This document shows, one piece after another, positions 25,672 to 33,642 of a DNA stretch of 50,130 bases. The notes beneath the pieces were generated by a model. That model was not told the origin of the DNA, ran no database searches, and worked only from the letters and a program-made list of their open reading frames with translations. Position numbers and translations under genes: made by a program. Each line of letters opens with the position of its first letter. Position 1 is the stretch's first letter. Source of the DNA: Vulcanimicrobiota bacterium (lineage in GTDB: Bacteria; Vulcanimicrobiota; Vulcanimicrobiia; Vulcanimicrobiales; Vulcanimicrobiaceae); the NCBI GenBank assembly GCA_028287565.1, contig JAQBPK010000102.1:1-50130 (forward strand). Reading direction: 5' to 3'.

Positions 25672-25682
25672 TACGCCGCCGG
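25672..25682. repeat. intergenic 11-mer TACGCCGCCGG, copy 3
   Basis: Third copy, 9 bases before the start at 25663. Flanking bases give CCGCCG-7 bases-CGGCGG. Confidence 0.4.
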
Positions 25683-25736
25683 TCCGTACGGCGGATCGCG
25701 ATGTCGTATCAGAGCTCGGCGTCCAGCTCGGCGGCC

Positions 25737-26882
25737 TTACAGATTGAACCAGATTTGGTTCTTGTCCACCGCCAGGTGGATATCGGCGGCGGTGAGGCCG
25801 TTGTGGTCCTTCGGCGTGAAGTGGAACGTCCCCGTAATGAGCGACTGCGGCTTCATCGTTTCGAGCGCGTTGACCAGCGAGTCGCCGTCCGTCTTTCCGC
25901 CGCTGTTTCGTAACGCGTACGCGAAGAGCTGCGCAGCGTCGTAGGAGAATGCGGCGAAATTCGCGGGGCGCTGGTGGAACTGGTCGTGGTAGGCGTTGAG
26001 GAAGCGGCGCTGTTGCGGGTTGGGGTGCGTATAGTTGATCTGCGTGTCCGAGTACACGCCCTCGCCGTCGCGGCCGGCGACGCGCAGGAACAAGTCGGAC
26101 AGAATGCCGGTCGGGCCGATGACGTTTGCCTTCACGCCGAGCTGCCGGATGCCGCGCACCACGAGCGGCGGCGCCGTCGCTGCGCCCCACACGAAGATGG
26201 TGTCGGGATTCGCGTTCTTCGTGGCGAGCACTTGCGCAGTGAAGTCGGTGCCGGCGCCTGGATACGACTGGCTCGACACGATCTCGATCCCGTAGCTTTT
26301 CGCGAGCTGGTTGAGGATCTTCTCGCCCTCCTGGCCGTAGGAGTTCTCGTCACGGATGATCGCAACGCGCTTCGCGTGCAGCTTCGTCTGCACGAACTGC
26401 AGCAGCGCTGGCGCCTCCGTCGGATTGCTCGGCGCCGTCTCGAACACGTACTTGGCGACGCCGCGCGGCGTGTCCCAGAGCTCCGAGGCCGGCGTCATGA
26501 AGATTTGCGGGACCTTGGACTCCATCGCGACGCGCGTCACGGCAGCGCTCGCCGCGTTCGACACGCCGGCGATGAGCCCCACGGCACCGCGGCCGACCGC
26601 CTGCGTCGCGAGTTGCGTCGCGACGTCCGGCTTGCCTTCGTCGTCGACGATCTCGATCGCGATCGGGCGGCCGTTGATGCCGCCGGCCGCGTTGATGTCG
26701 CGCTCCGCGAGCTGCAGCGAGTTCTTCATCGGCTCGCCGAGCGCCGCATAGCGTCCCGTCGTCGAGATGATCGCGGCGATGCGGTACGGTGCGCCTTTCG
26801 GAGCGGTGGCGCCGAACGCGCTTGCCGGGCCGAACGCGAGCGCGGCCGTGGCGAGGGCGAAGATTTTTCCGAGCTTTGACAT
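25737..26882 (-). CDS. branched-chain-type ABC transporter substrate-binding protein
   Basis: 381 residues. Signal peptide (IFALATAALAFGPASAFGA), then a Peripla_BP_6/LivK fold: YRIAAIISTTGRYAALGEPM, INAAGGINGRPIAIEIVDDEG, VGLIAGVSNAASAAVTRVAM. It is the periplasmic receptor for the LivH/LivMG/LivF importer encoded on the opposite strand at 32764-36124. Context with feruloyl-CoA synthetase genes suggests an aromatic acid ligand; homologous receptors in Rhodopseudomonas bind p-coumarate-type acids. It starts 8 bases after the ligase stop (AGGAG site) and is clearly cotranscribed with it. Confidence 0.87.
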   Translation of the reverse strand: MSKLGKIFALATAALAFGPASAFGATAPKGAPYRIAAIISTTGRYAALGEPMKNSLQLAERDINAAGGINGRPIAIEIVDDEGKPDVATQLATQAVGRGAVGLIAGVSNAASAAVTRVAMESKVPQIFMTPASELWDTPRGVAKYVFETAPSNPTEAPALLQFVQTKLHAKRVAIIRDENSYGQEGEKILNQLAKSYGIEIVSSQSYPGAGTDFTAQVLATKNANPDTIFVWGAATAPPLVVRGIRQLGVKANVIGPTGILSDLFLRVAGRDGEGVYSDTQINYTHPNPQQRRFLNAYHDQFHQRPANFAAFSYDAAQLFAYALRNSGGKTDGDSLVNALETMKPQSLITGTFHFTPKDHNGLTAADIHLAVDKNQIWFNL

Positions 26883-26890
26883 GCTGGCTC

Positions 26891-28597
26891 CTAAGGCTGC
26901 GAAGGAAACACGAGAACATCGGGGTCGAGCGGTTCGGCGAACAGGCGCGCGACGTCCGCCGCGCGGTTGGCGAGAACACGGCGCTGGTTCACCGAACCCT
27001 TGTCGGTGATCTCGCCGGCGGCCGCGTTCGGCGCATCGGGCATGACGAGCGCGCGCGCGATGCGCATGGACGTCGTTGAGTGGTGCTGGTTATAGCGTTC
27101 GATGATCCTGCGAAGCTGTTGCGTGACGGTGCCGCCGGCGCGTGCGCGCGGCGCGACGAAGACGAGCGCACCCAGGTCGTCGCGGTCGAGGCCGGCGAGA
27201 ACGACGTCCTCGATCAGCGGCGCACCCGCTTCCAGCAGCGCCAGACGCACGGCGCCGACGTTCACCCACGTGCCGGACGACAGCTTGAAATTCTCGCTCA
27301 GCCGGCCGTCGAACACGATGCCGCGCGACGGGTCTGCATCATCGAACAGACGCGCCGCGTCGCCCGAGCGGTAGAACCCGTCCTCATCGAACGCCGCCGC
27401 CGTCGCCATCGCATTGCGCCAATACCCGGGCGTCACCGTCACGCCGCGCACGCGCAGCTCGAAACGGTCCTCCACCGGCGCCAGCTTGATCTCCACGCCC
27501 GGTACCGGCGTGCCGATCGTCTCGGGCTCCGCCGGATGCGCGCTCCAGCTCGCCGTTGCCATCGGTGCAGTCTCCGTCGCTCCCCACGACGACACGACCG
27601 GGATATCGCGCCCGCCGTACGTTCGCGCGAGCGATGCGATGCGGCGCCGCAACGCATCCGGCAGGCTTGCGCCCGCGTTCAGCAGCACGCGAACGCGCGA
27701 GAAGAACGTGCGCGCGAGGGTTTCGTCCGACTCGAAGGCGTCGGCCAGCAGCGCCCAGCCGCGCGGCACGTTGAAATAGAACGTCGGCGCTATCTCGCGG
27801 AGGTTGCGCAGCGTCGTGTCGATCGCGCCGGGGAGCGGCTTGCCGCCGTCGACATAGAACGAGCCGCCGTGCCGCAGCGCGATGCCGAAGATCTTGTTGC
27901 CCGCCGCGGTATGGCTCCAGGGCGCCCAGTCCACGAGCACTGGCGATTCGACGGCCGCGGGCCACACTTGCGCGACCATCGTCTGGTTCGCGCACAGCAT
28001 GCGGTGCGTCGTGATCACGCCCTTCGGCGTACCGGTCGATCCGGACGTGAACAATATCTTCGCGATCGTGTCCGGGCCGATTGCAGCGTTCGCGCTATCG
28101 GCCGCCGCCGGATCGGATTCGAGCGCATGCGCGTCTTGCAGGATCGCGAGCGCTGGATCGGCCACAGTAACGCGCTCCGCTGACGCAGCATCCGGCACGA
28201 ACGCGGCGCACGGCCGCAGGACGTCGAGCAGCGCGCGCAGCCGGGCCGGATCCGCATCCTGGCGCGCGTAGTTCGTCGACAGCGGCGACACCGGGATGCC
28301 GGCGTACATGGCGGCGAGCGACACGACGGCGTGCTCGATGCCGTTGTCCGCGACGATCGCGATCGGCGCGGTGCTCGTCCCACCCGCTGCGAGCAGCCCG
28401 GCAGCCGTTCGCCGCACGCGTTCGTGCATCGCCGCGAACGAGATCGTGCGCCATGCCGCGCCGTCGCGCTCGGCGAGATAGATCGCGTGCGGGGTCGACT
28501 GCGCCCACCGCGCGAGATCGTCCGTGACCCGGTCCGGGTACGCTGCGAGCGGCAGGCCGGCGCGCAGGATGCGCACAGACTCCATGACGTCTCTCAT
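26891..28597 (-). CDS. fcs: feruloyl-CoA synthetase-like acyl-CoA ligase 1
   Basis: ANL superfamily, 568 residues from ATG 28597; an in-frame ATG at 28585 is an alternative. AMP-binding P-loop ILFTSGSTGTPKGV near residue 185, VVSSWGATETAP near 335, VTPGYWRN and the SGDAARLFDDADPSRGI block near 425, and the late EITDKGSVNQR motif supplying the catalytic Lys region typical of feruloyl-CoA synthetases. It forms a hydroxycinnamoyl- or benzoyl-type CoA thioester with ATP. Paralogous to the ligase at 30938. The binding-protein gene follows in the same operon. Confidence 0.85.
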   Translation of the reverse strand: MRDVMESVRILRAGLPLAAYPDRVTDDLARWAQSTPHAIYLAERDGAAWRTISFAAMHERVRRTAAGLLAAGGTSTAPIAIVADNGIEHAVVSLAAMYAGIPVSPLSTNYARQDADPARLRALLDVLRPCAAFVPDAASAERVTVADPALAILQDAHALESDPAAADSANAAIGPDTIAKILFTSGSTGTPKGVITTHRMLCANQTMVAQVWPAAVESPVLVDWAPWSHTAAGNKIFGIALRHGGSFYVDGGKPLPGAIDTTLRNLREIAPTFYFNVPRGWALLADAFESDETLARTFFSRVRVLLNAGASLPDALRRRIASLARTYGGRDIPVVSSWGATETAPMATASWSAHPAEPETIGTPVPGVEIKLAPVEDRFELRVRGVTVTPGYWRNAMATAAAFDEDGFYRSGDAARLFDDADPSRGIVFDGRLSENFKLSSGTWVNVGAVRLALLEAGAPLIEDVVLAGLDRDDLGALVFVAPRARAGGTVTQQLRRIIERYNQHHSTTSMRIARALVMPDAPNAAAGEITDKGSVNQRRVLANRAADVARLFAEPLDPDVLVFPSQP

Positions 28598-28647
28598 GTG
28601 GGATCTCGGCGGCGAAGGGAAATTTCCGCGAGCGTAGCATCGGCAGG

Positions 28648-28668
28648 AAGGTTCTGTCAAATAACCTT
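28648..28668. promoter_or_regulatory. inverted repeat in the ligase/amidohydrolase divergent promoter region
   Basis: AAGGTT (28648-28653) and AACCTT (28663-28668), 9 bases apart, with TGTCAAAT between. Lying between two divergent catabolic genes, it is a likely operator for one regulator controlling both. It does not resemble the MarR-type palindrome at 30097. Confidence 0.5.
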
Positions 28669-28682
28669 TCGGGAGAGAGCCC

Positions 28683-29555
28683 ATGACGCCTCGCGAAGCG
28701 CCGCGGCCGGGGATCGACACGGCCGCCGTGACCGCCATCGACGTCCACGTTCACGCCGAGAGCTCCGGCGCGCAAACCGCCGCCGACCGCGCCGCGCAGA
28801 GCTACTTCGGCGCGGGCGGCGTCCCCACGGCGCTCGACGAGCTCGCCGCGTACTACCGCGAGCGCGCAATGGCGTGCGTCGTGTTCAGCGTGGACGAGCG
28901 CCTCTCGCAGCGCCCGGTGGTCCCGAACGAGGACGTGTTCGCCGCCGCGGCCGCGCACCCGGACGTGATCATCCCGTTCGCGAGCATCGATCCGACGCGC
29001 GGCGCCGAGGCGGTTGAAGAAGCCGCGCGGCTGATCGCGCAGGGCGTCGTGCGCGGCTTCAAGCTGCACCCGCCGCTGCAGCAGTTCATGCCGAACGACC
29101 GCAGCATCTACCCGTTCTACGAAGCCGTCGAGGCATCGCGTCTGCCGGTCGTGTTCCACACGGGGCACAGCGGGATCGGCACCGGCATGCGCGGCGGCGG
29201 CGGCGTGCGCCTCAAATACGGGCATCCGATGCTGCTCGACGACGTGGCCGTCGACTTTCCCGACATGCCGATCGTCATGGCGCACCCATCGTTTCCGTGG
29301 CAAGACGAAGCGATTTCCGTATGCCTGCACAAGCCGCAGGTGTTCATCGACTTGTCGGGCTGGTCGCCGAAGTACTTCTCGCCCACGCTCGTGCAGTACG
29401 CGAACACGCTGCTGCGCGAGAAGGTGCTGTTCGGTTCCGACTATCCGCTCATCACGCCGGACCGCTGGCTGCGCGACTTCGCGGCGCTCCCGATCCGCGA
29501 CGAGGTGCGCCCGCTGATCCTCAAAGAGAACGCGATCCGCCTGCTGGGGCTGTGA
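28683..29555 (+). CDS. amidohydrolase (amidohydrolase_2/ACMSD-like)
   Basis: 290 residues from ATG 28683 (GGGAGAG upstream). Metal motifs of the TIM-barrel: AIDVHVHAES (HxH near residue 21), GFKLHPPLQQF near 125, VVFHTGHSGIG near 160, MAHPSFPWQDE near 200 and LFGSDYPLITP near 258. Families with this set are decarboxylases or hydrolases of aromatic or lactone substrates. Its position between CoA-ligase and MarR genes suggests a step in aromatic side-chain or ring metabolism. The exact reaction is not predictable. Confidence 0.82.
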   Translation: MTPREAPRPGIDTAAVTAIDVHVHAESSGAQTAADRAAQSYFGAGGVPTALDELAAYYRERAMACVVFSVDERLSQRPVVPNEDVFAAAAAHPDVIIPFASIDPTRGAEAVEEAARLIAQGVVRGFKLHPPLQQFMPNDRSIYPFYEAVEASRLPVVFHTGHSGIGTGMRGGGGVRLKYGHPMLLDDVAVDFPDMPIVMAHPSFPWQDEAISVCLHKPQVFIDLSGWSPKYFSPTLVQYANTLLREKVLFGSDYPLITPDRWLRDFAALPIRDEVRPLILKENAIRLLGL

Positions 29556-30032
29556 TCATTCGCCGAGCGTGGCGAGCCGGTCGAGCGTCGCGATGAGACG
29601 GCGCTGCTCCGGTTCGCCGATGAGCTTCGTGATGCGCGCGTGATGGCGGTCGTGCAACGAGCGCGCGCGCTTGAGCAGCGCACGTCCCTTCGCCGTGAGG
29701 AAGACGCCGTTCGAGCGCCCGTCGACCGGGACGCGGCGCGTCAGTCCGCGCTTCTCGAGCTCCTGCAGCATCGGCACGAAGTTCGCCTTTTGGATTCCCA
29801 GCGCGCTGCACGCGCGCGACTGGACGATCCCGGGATTGGCGTCGATCAGCGTGAGCACCGAGAACTGCGCGGGGCGCAGATCGACGCCGGCGAGCGTGCG
29901 GATGAAGTCCTGGAACACGGCGATCTGCGCGCGCCGCAGCACGTAGCCGACGTAGGCGTGCAGCGGGCCCAGCGCGCCGGCATCGGTCGCGCTCTCGAGA
30001 TCGGAAGGGTCGTCACGCCGGGCTGTCGTCAT
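29556..30032 (-). CDS. MarR-family regulator
   Basis: 158 residues from ATG 30032. Winged helix: FIRTLAGVDLRPAQFSVLTLI, GIVQSRACSALGIQKANFVPML, QELEKRGLTRRVPVDGRSNGVF, LTAKGRALLKRA. MarR proteins of this context (CouR, FerC, HcaR types) repress hydroxycinnamate genes until a CoA-thioester binds. The divergent gene is a crotonase, and the gap contains a 13-bp palindrome on the -10 element. The 3' end abuts the amidohydrolase stop with no gap. Confidence 0.87.
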   Translation of the reverse strand: MTTARRDDPSDLESATDAGALGPLHAYVGYVLRRAQIAVFQDFIRTLAGVDLRPAQFSVLTLIDANPGIVQSRACSALGIQKANFVPMLQELEKRGLTRRVPVDGRSNGVFLTAKGRALLKRARSLHDRHHARITKLIGEPEQRRLIATLDRLATLGE

Positions 30033-30073
30033 CGCTCGCCTCGCCACCAGGGGTGCTTTCGTCCCGGGCGGTC

Positions 30074-30109
30074 TTGACCCCGGCCGGTCAAAACCATTAT
30101 ACAGTATAA
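30074..30109 (+). promoter_or_regulatory. crotonase-operon promoter with MarR-type palindrome
   Basis: -35 TTGACC (30074-30079), 18-base spacer, -10 TATACA (30098-30103). The perfect palindrome TTATACAGTATAA (30097-30109) covers the -10. On the other strand the same sequence offers TATAAT for the marR gene, so one operator could control both directions. Confidence 0.7.
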
Positions 30110-30137
30110 CCATAGATCTTTCGAGGTGCGCCGCTCC

Positions 30138-30941
30138 ATGCCGTCCGCCCCCGTGTCCCTGCTCCCCCAGCCGCCCGCGTCGCTGACGCTCCAGACCGAC
30201 GGGCCCGTCGGCATCGTGCGGCTCTCGCGCCCGGAGAAGCGCAACGCGCTCGACGATCGCACGATCTCGGCGCTGCTGGCCTTCTTCAGCGCGCCGCCCG
30301 ACGGGATCCGCGCCGTCGTGCTGGATGGAGCGGGCGACCATTTCTCGGCCGGGCTCGATCTGAGCAGCGTCGCCGAGCGCGACGTCACCGCGGGCATCGC
30401 GCACTCGATGCTTTGGCACCGCGCGTTCGAAGCGATCGAGTTCGGCACGGTTCCGGTCGTCGCGGTGCTGCACGGCGGCGTGATCGGCGGCGGTCTCGAG
30501 CTCGCCGCGGCGACACACGTGCGCGTTGCCGAGCGCTCGGCGTTCTATGCGCTACCTGAAGGCCAGCGCGGGATCTTCATCGGCGGCGGCGGCGCCGTGC
30601 GGCTTCCGCGTCTGATCGGCACGGCGCGCGTGATGGACATGATCCTCACGGGTCGCGTGTACGACGCGCAGCACGGCGAAACGCTCGGGATTTCGCAGTA
30701 TCTCGTGGACGACGGCGCCGGGCTGTCGACGGCGCTCGATCTCGCGCACCGCATCGCGGCCAACGCGCCGCTCTCGAACTTTGCGGTGATGCACGCACTG
30801 CCGCGTATCGCCGATGCGCCGCCGGAGATCGGCTACCTGACCGAAGCGCTCATGTCGGCAGTCGCGGCCGGCGATCCCGAGGCGAAGTCGCGCGTCACCG
30901 CGTTCCTCGAAAAGCGCGCGGCGAAGGTGCGCGCGACGTGA
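30138..30941 (+). CDS. enoyl-CoA hydratase/crotonase family protein
   Basis: 267 residues from ATG 30138 (GAGG 11 bases upstream; a GTG at 30126 is possible). Crotonase fold: GIVRLSRPEKRNALDD near residue 24, the oxyanion-hole GDHFSAGLDLSS near 70 and GGVIGGGLELAAATHVRVAE near 115, and ALPEGQRGIFIGGGGAVRLP near 140. With two feruloyl-CoA-type ligases nearby, it likely hydrates hydroxycinnamoyl-CoA in CoA-dependent side-chain removal (hydratase, or hydratase/lyase). The next gene starts in its stop (GTGA). Confidence 0.85.
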   Translation: MPSAPVSLLPQPPASLTLQTDGPVGIVRLSRPEKRNALDDRTISALLAFFSAPPDGIRAVVLDGAGDHFSAGLDLSSVAERDVTAGIAHSMLWHRAFEAIEFGTVPVVAVLHGGVIGGGLELAAATHVRVAERSAFYALPEGQRGIFIGGGGAVRLPRLIGTARVMDMILTGRVYDAQHGETLGISQYLVDDGAGLSTALDLAHRIAANAPLSNFAVMHALPRIADAPPEIGYLTEALMSAVAAGDPEAKSRVTAFLEKRAAKVRAT

Positions 30942-32767
30942 CCGGCGCGCCGCCGCCGATGCGCGCGCTGCGCCTGGGCACGCCGGCGGTCGACGTCACG
31001 ACGGACGGCGAGAGCACGATCGTGCGCAATCGCGAGCCGCTCGGCGCCTATCCCGAAAAGCTCACCGCGCGGCTCGAGCACTGGGCGCGCAACGCCGCCG
31101 GGCGCACGTTCCTCGCCGAGCGCGTGCGCGGCGGAGACGGCTGGCGCAGCGTGACGTACGGCGAAGCGCTCGCCACGGTGCGCGCGATCGCGCAAGCGCT
31201 CCTCGACCGCAAGCTCTCGCGCGAGCGCGGCGTCGCGATCCTCTCGGAGAACGCGATCGACCACGCGCTGCTCGGTCTTGCGGCCCAGATCGCGGGCGTG
31301 CCGTACGCGCCGGTGTCGCCGGCATACTCCCTGATGTCGACCGATTTCGAGAAGCTGCGGTACGTGATGCGCGCGCTGACGCCGGGGCTCGTGTACGCGT
31401 CCGACGGCACGCGCTACGCGGCTGCGATTCGCGCGGCGGTCCCCGGCGATACGGAGGTCGTTGTCTCCGCCGCGCCGCCCGGCGACCGCGCGACGACACC
31501 GTTTGCGGCGCTCGCCGAGACCGAGGTGACGCCGGCGGTCGATGCGGCGCACGCCGCGGTCGGGCCCGACACGATCGCGAAGATCCTGTTCACGTCGGGA
31601 TCGACCGGCGCGCCGAAAGGCGTCATCAACACGCAGCGCATGCTGTGCAGCAACCAGCAGATGCTCGCGCAGATCTTTCCGTTCGTTCGCGACGAACCGC
31701 CGGTGCTGCTCGACTGGCTGCCGTGGAATCACACGTTCGGCGGTAACCACAACTTCAACATGGTGCTCAACAACGGCGGGACGCTCTACGTCGACGGCGG
31801 GAAGCCGACGCCGGCCGGGATCGCGGAGACGGTACGCAACTTGCGCGAGATAGCGCCCACCGCGTATTTCAACGTGCCCAAGGGCTTCGAGATGCTGCTG
31901 CCGTTTTTGCGCGACGAGCCGGCGCTGCGCGCGCGCTTCTTCGAGCGGCTCGCCATGATCTTCTACTCCGGTGCCGGCCTTGCGCCGCACGTGTGGGATG
32001 CGCTCCAGCAACTCGCCGTGCGCGAAACCGGCTACCGCATTCTCATCACCACGAGTCTGGGCTCCACGGAAACGGCGCCGATGGCGCTCGCCGCGCCGTG
32101 GCTGGCGGACGGCCCTGGCTACGTGGGCGTTCCGGTGCCCGGCGTCGAGGTGAAGCTGGTTCCCAGCGGCCACAAACGCGAGCTGCGCCTGCGCGGGCCG
32201 AACATCATGCCCGGGTATTGGCGTGACGACGAGCGCACCCGGGACGCGTTCGACAGCGACGGCTTCTACCGAATCGGCGACGCGCTGCAATTCGCGGATG
32301 AGAACGATCCCGAGCGCGGATTCGTGTTCGACGGCCGCATCTCCGAAGATTTCAAGCTCGCGACCGGGACGTGGGTCAGCGTCGGGACGCTGCGGCTGCA
32401 GATCATCAGCCACTTCGCGCCGTTCGTCATCGACGCCGTGGTGTCGGGTGAGAACCGCAACGAGATCGCGGTCCTCGTGTTCGCGGACGTCGAACGGTGC
32501 CGCGCACTCGGTGATGGCGTGCGCGCATGGTTTCGCGAACGGCTGGTGGCACTCGCCCGCCGCAGCACGGGAAGCGCGACGCGCGTCGAGCGCCTGGTCT
32601 TCCTCGATCAGCCCGCGTCGCTGGACGCCGGCGAGATCACCGACAAAGGATCGCTGAACCAACGCGCGATCCTCGCGCGCAGAACGGACGCGGTGCAGGC
32701 AGCGCACGCCGCAGAGCCGCCGAGCGAGGTTATCGCGATCGCTCCGGACCACTTGACCGCGCGATGA
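30938..32767 (+). CDS. fcs: feruloyl-CoA synthetase-like acyl-CoA ligase 2
   Basis: 609 residues from GTG 30938. ANL fold with P-loop KILFTSGSTGAPKGVINTQ near residue 215, LLDWLPWNHTFGGNHNFN near 262, TSLGSTETAPMALA near 370, GFYRIGDALQFADENDPERG near 440 and AGEITDKGSLNQRAI near 570. It is closer in block pattern to canonical feruloyl-CoA synthetases (full DWLPWNHTFGGNHN block) than ligase 1. The two may split substrates, such as cinnamates and benzoates. Coupled by 4-base overlaps to the crotonase and livH. Confidence 0.88.
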   Translation: MTGAPPPMRALRLGTPAVDVTTDGESTIVRNREPLGAYPEKLTARLEHWARNAAGRTFLAERVRGGDGWRSVTYGEALATVRAIAQALLDRKLSRERGVAILSENAIDHALLGLAAQIAGVPYAPVSPAYSLMSTDFEKLRYVMRALTPGLVYASDGTRYAAAIRAAVPGDTEVVVSAAPPGDRATTPFAALAETEVTPAVDAAHAAVGPDTIAKILFTSGSTGAPKGVINTQRMLCSNQQMLAQIFPFVRDEPPVLLDWLPWNHTFGGNHNFNMVLNNGGTLYVDGGKPTPAGIAETVRNLREIAPTAYFNVPKGFEMLLPFLRDEPALRARFFERLAMIFYSGAGLAPHVWDALQQLAVRETGYRILITTSLGSTETAPMALAAPWLADGPGYVGVPVPGVEVKLVPSGHKRELRLRGPNIMPGYWRDDERTRDAFDSDGFYRIGDALQFADENDPERGFVFDGRISEDFKLATGTWVSVGTLRLQIISHFAPFVIDAVVSGENRNEIAVLVFADVERCRALGDGVRAWFRERLVALARRSTGSATRVERLVFLDQPASLDAGEITDKGSLNQRAILARRTDAVQAAHAAEPPSEVIAIAPDHLTAR

Positions 32768-33642
32768 TCCAGCTCATCGTCGCCGGGCTCACGGTCGGCA
32801 GCGCGTATGCGCTGATCGCGCTCGGGCTCCACATCATCCTCCGCTCGACGCGCATCGTGAACTTCGCGCAAGGCGAGTTCAGCGTCGTCGGGGGACTGCT
32901 CGCGCTCACGTTCGCGCAAACGCTGCACGTGAACACATGGCTCGCGCTCGCGGGCGCGACACTGTGCGGCTTCATGCTCGGGCTCGGCTTCGAGCGGTTC
33001 GTGCTGCGGCCCGCCGCGCGCTCCGGCGAGGCGGGGTTGACCATTGCGACCGTCGGCATGGTGTTCGTGCTGCTGTACGGGCACGCGCTGGTACCGGGAT
33101 GGGGCTCGCTGCCGCAGCCGCTCCCGGCGTTCAGCGGCGAAGCGTCCGACGTCTTCCACGTCGCGGGCGTCGCGATCCAAGTGCAATCGCTGTGGGTCGG
33201 CGCGCTGCTGCTGCTCGCGCTCGCCGCGATGTACGTCTTCTTCGAGCGGACGTATTTCGGCAAAGCGATTCACGCGGCGGCGAACGATCCGCTCGGCGCG
33301 CGGCTCGTCGGAATCGACGTCGCGTCCGCGCGTGCGGTCAGCGTCGCGCTCGCGATCGCGCTCGCGGCGTACGGCGGCACGATCATCGGTCCCATCGCGC
33401 TCGTCGGCGGCGCGGGCGGCACGGCGCTCACGATCAAAGGCTTCGTCGCTGCGGTCGTGGGCGGGCTCGACTCGCCCGCCGGCTGCGTGGCCGGCGGACT
33501 GTTCGTCGGCGTTGCGGAGAAGCTGCTCGGCGGCGTCTTCTCGTACGGCGTGGTCGATCCGCTCGTCTATTCGCTGCTCCTGGTGACGCTGCTCGTGCGC
33601 CCACAAGGGCTGTTCGGCAAGCGCGTCGCGGTGCGCGATTGA
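32764..33642 (+). CDS. branched-chain-type ABC transporter permease (LivH-like)
   Basis: 292 residues, hydrophobic throughout (about eight membrane helices): IQLIVAGLTVGSAYALIALGL at the start, STRIVNFAQGEFSVVGG, the coupling region FGKAIHAAANDPLGARLVGID near 160-180, and VVGGLDSPAGCVAGGLFVGV. This is the first of two inner-membrane permeases. The start is in the ligase stop (ATGA), linking uptake and activation in one transcript. Confidence 0.9.
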   Translation: MIQLIVAGLTVGSAYALIALGLHIILRSTRIVNFAQGEFSVVGGLLALTFAQTLHVNTWLALAGATLCGFMLGLGFERFVLRPAARSGEAGLTIATVGMVFVLLYGHALVPGWGSLPQPLPAFSGEASDVFHVAGVAIQVQSLWVGALLLLALAAMYVFFERTYFGKAIHAAANDPLGARLVGIDVASARAVSVALAIALAAYGGTIIGPIALVGGAGGTALTIKGFVAAVVGGLDSPAGCVAGGLFVGVAEKLLGGVFSYGVVDPLVYSLLLVTLLVRPQGLFGKRVAVRD

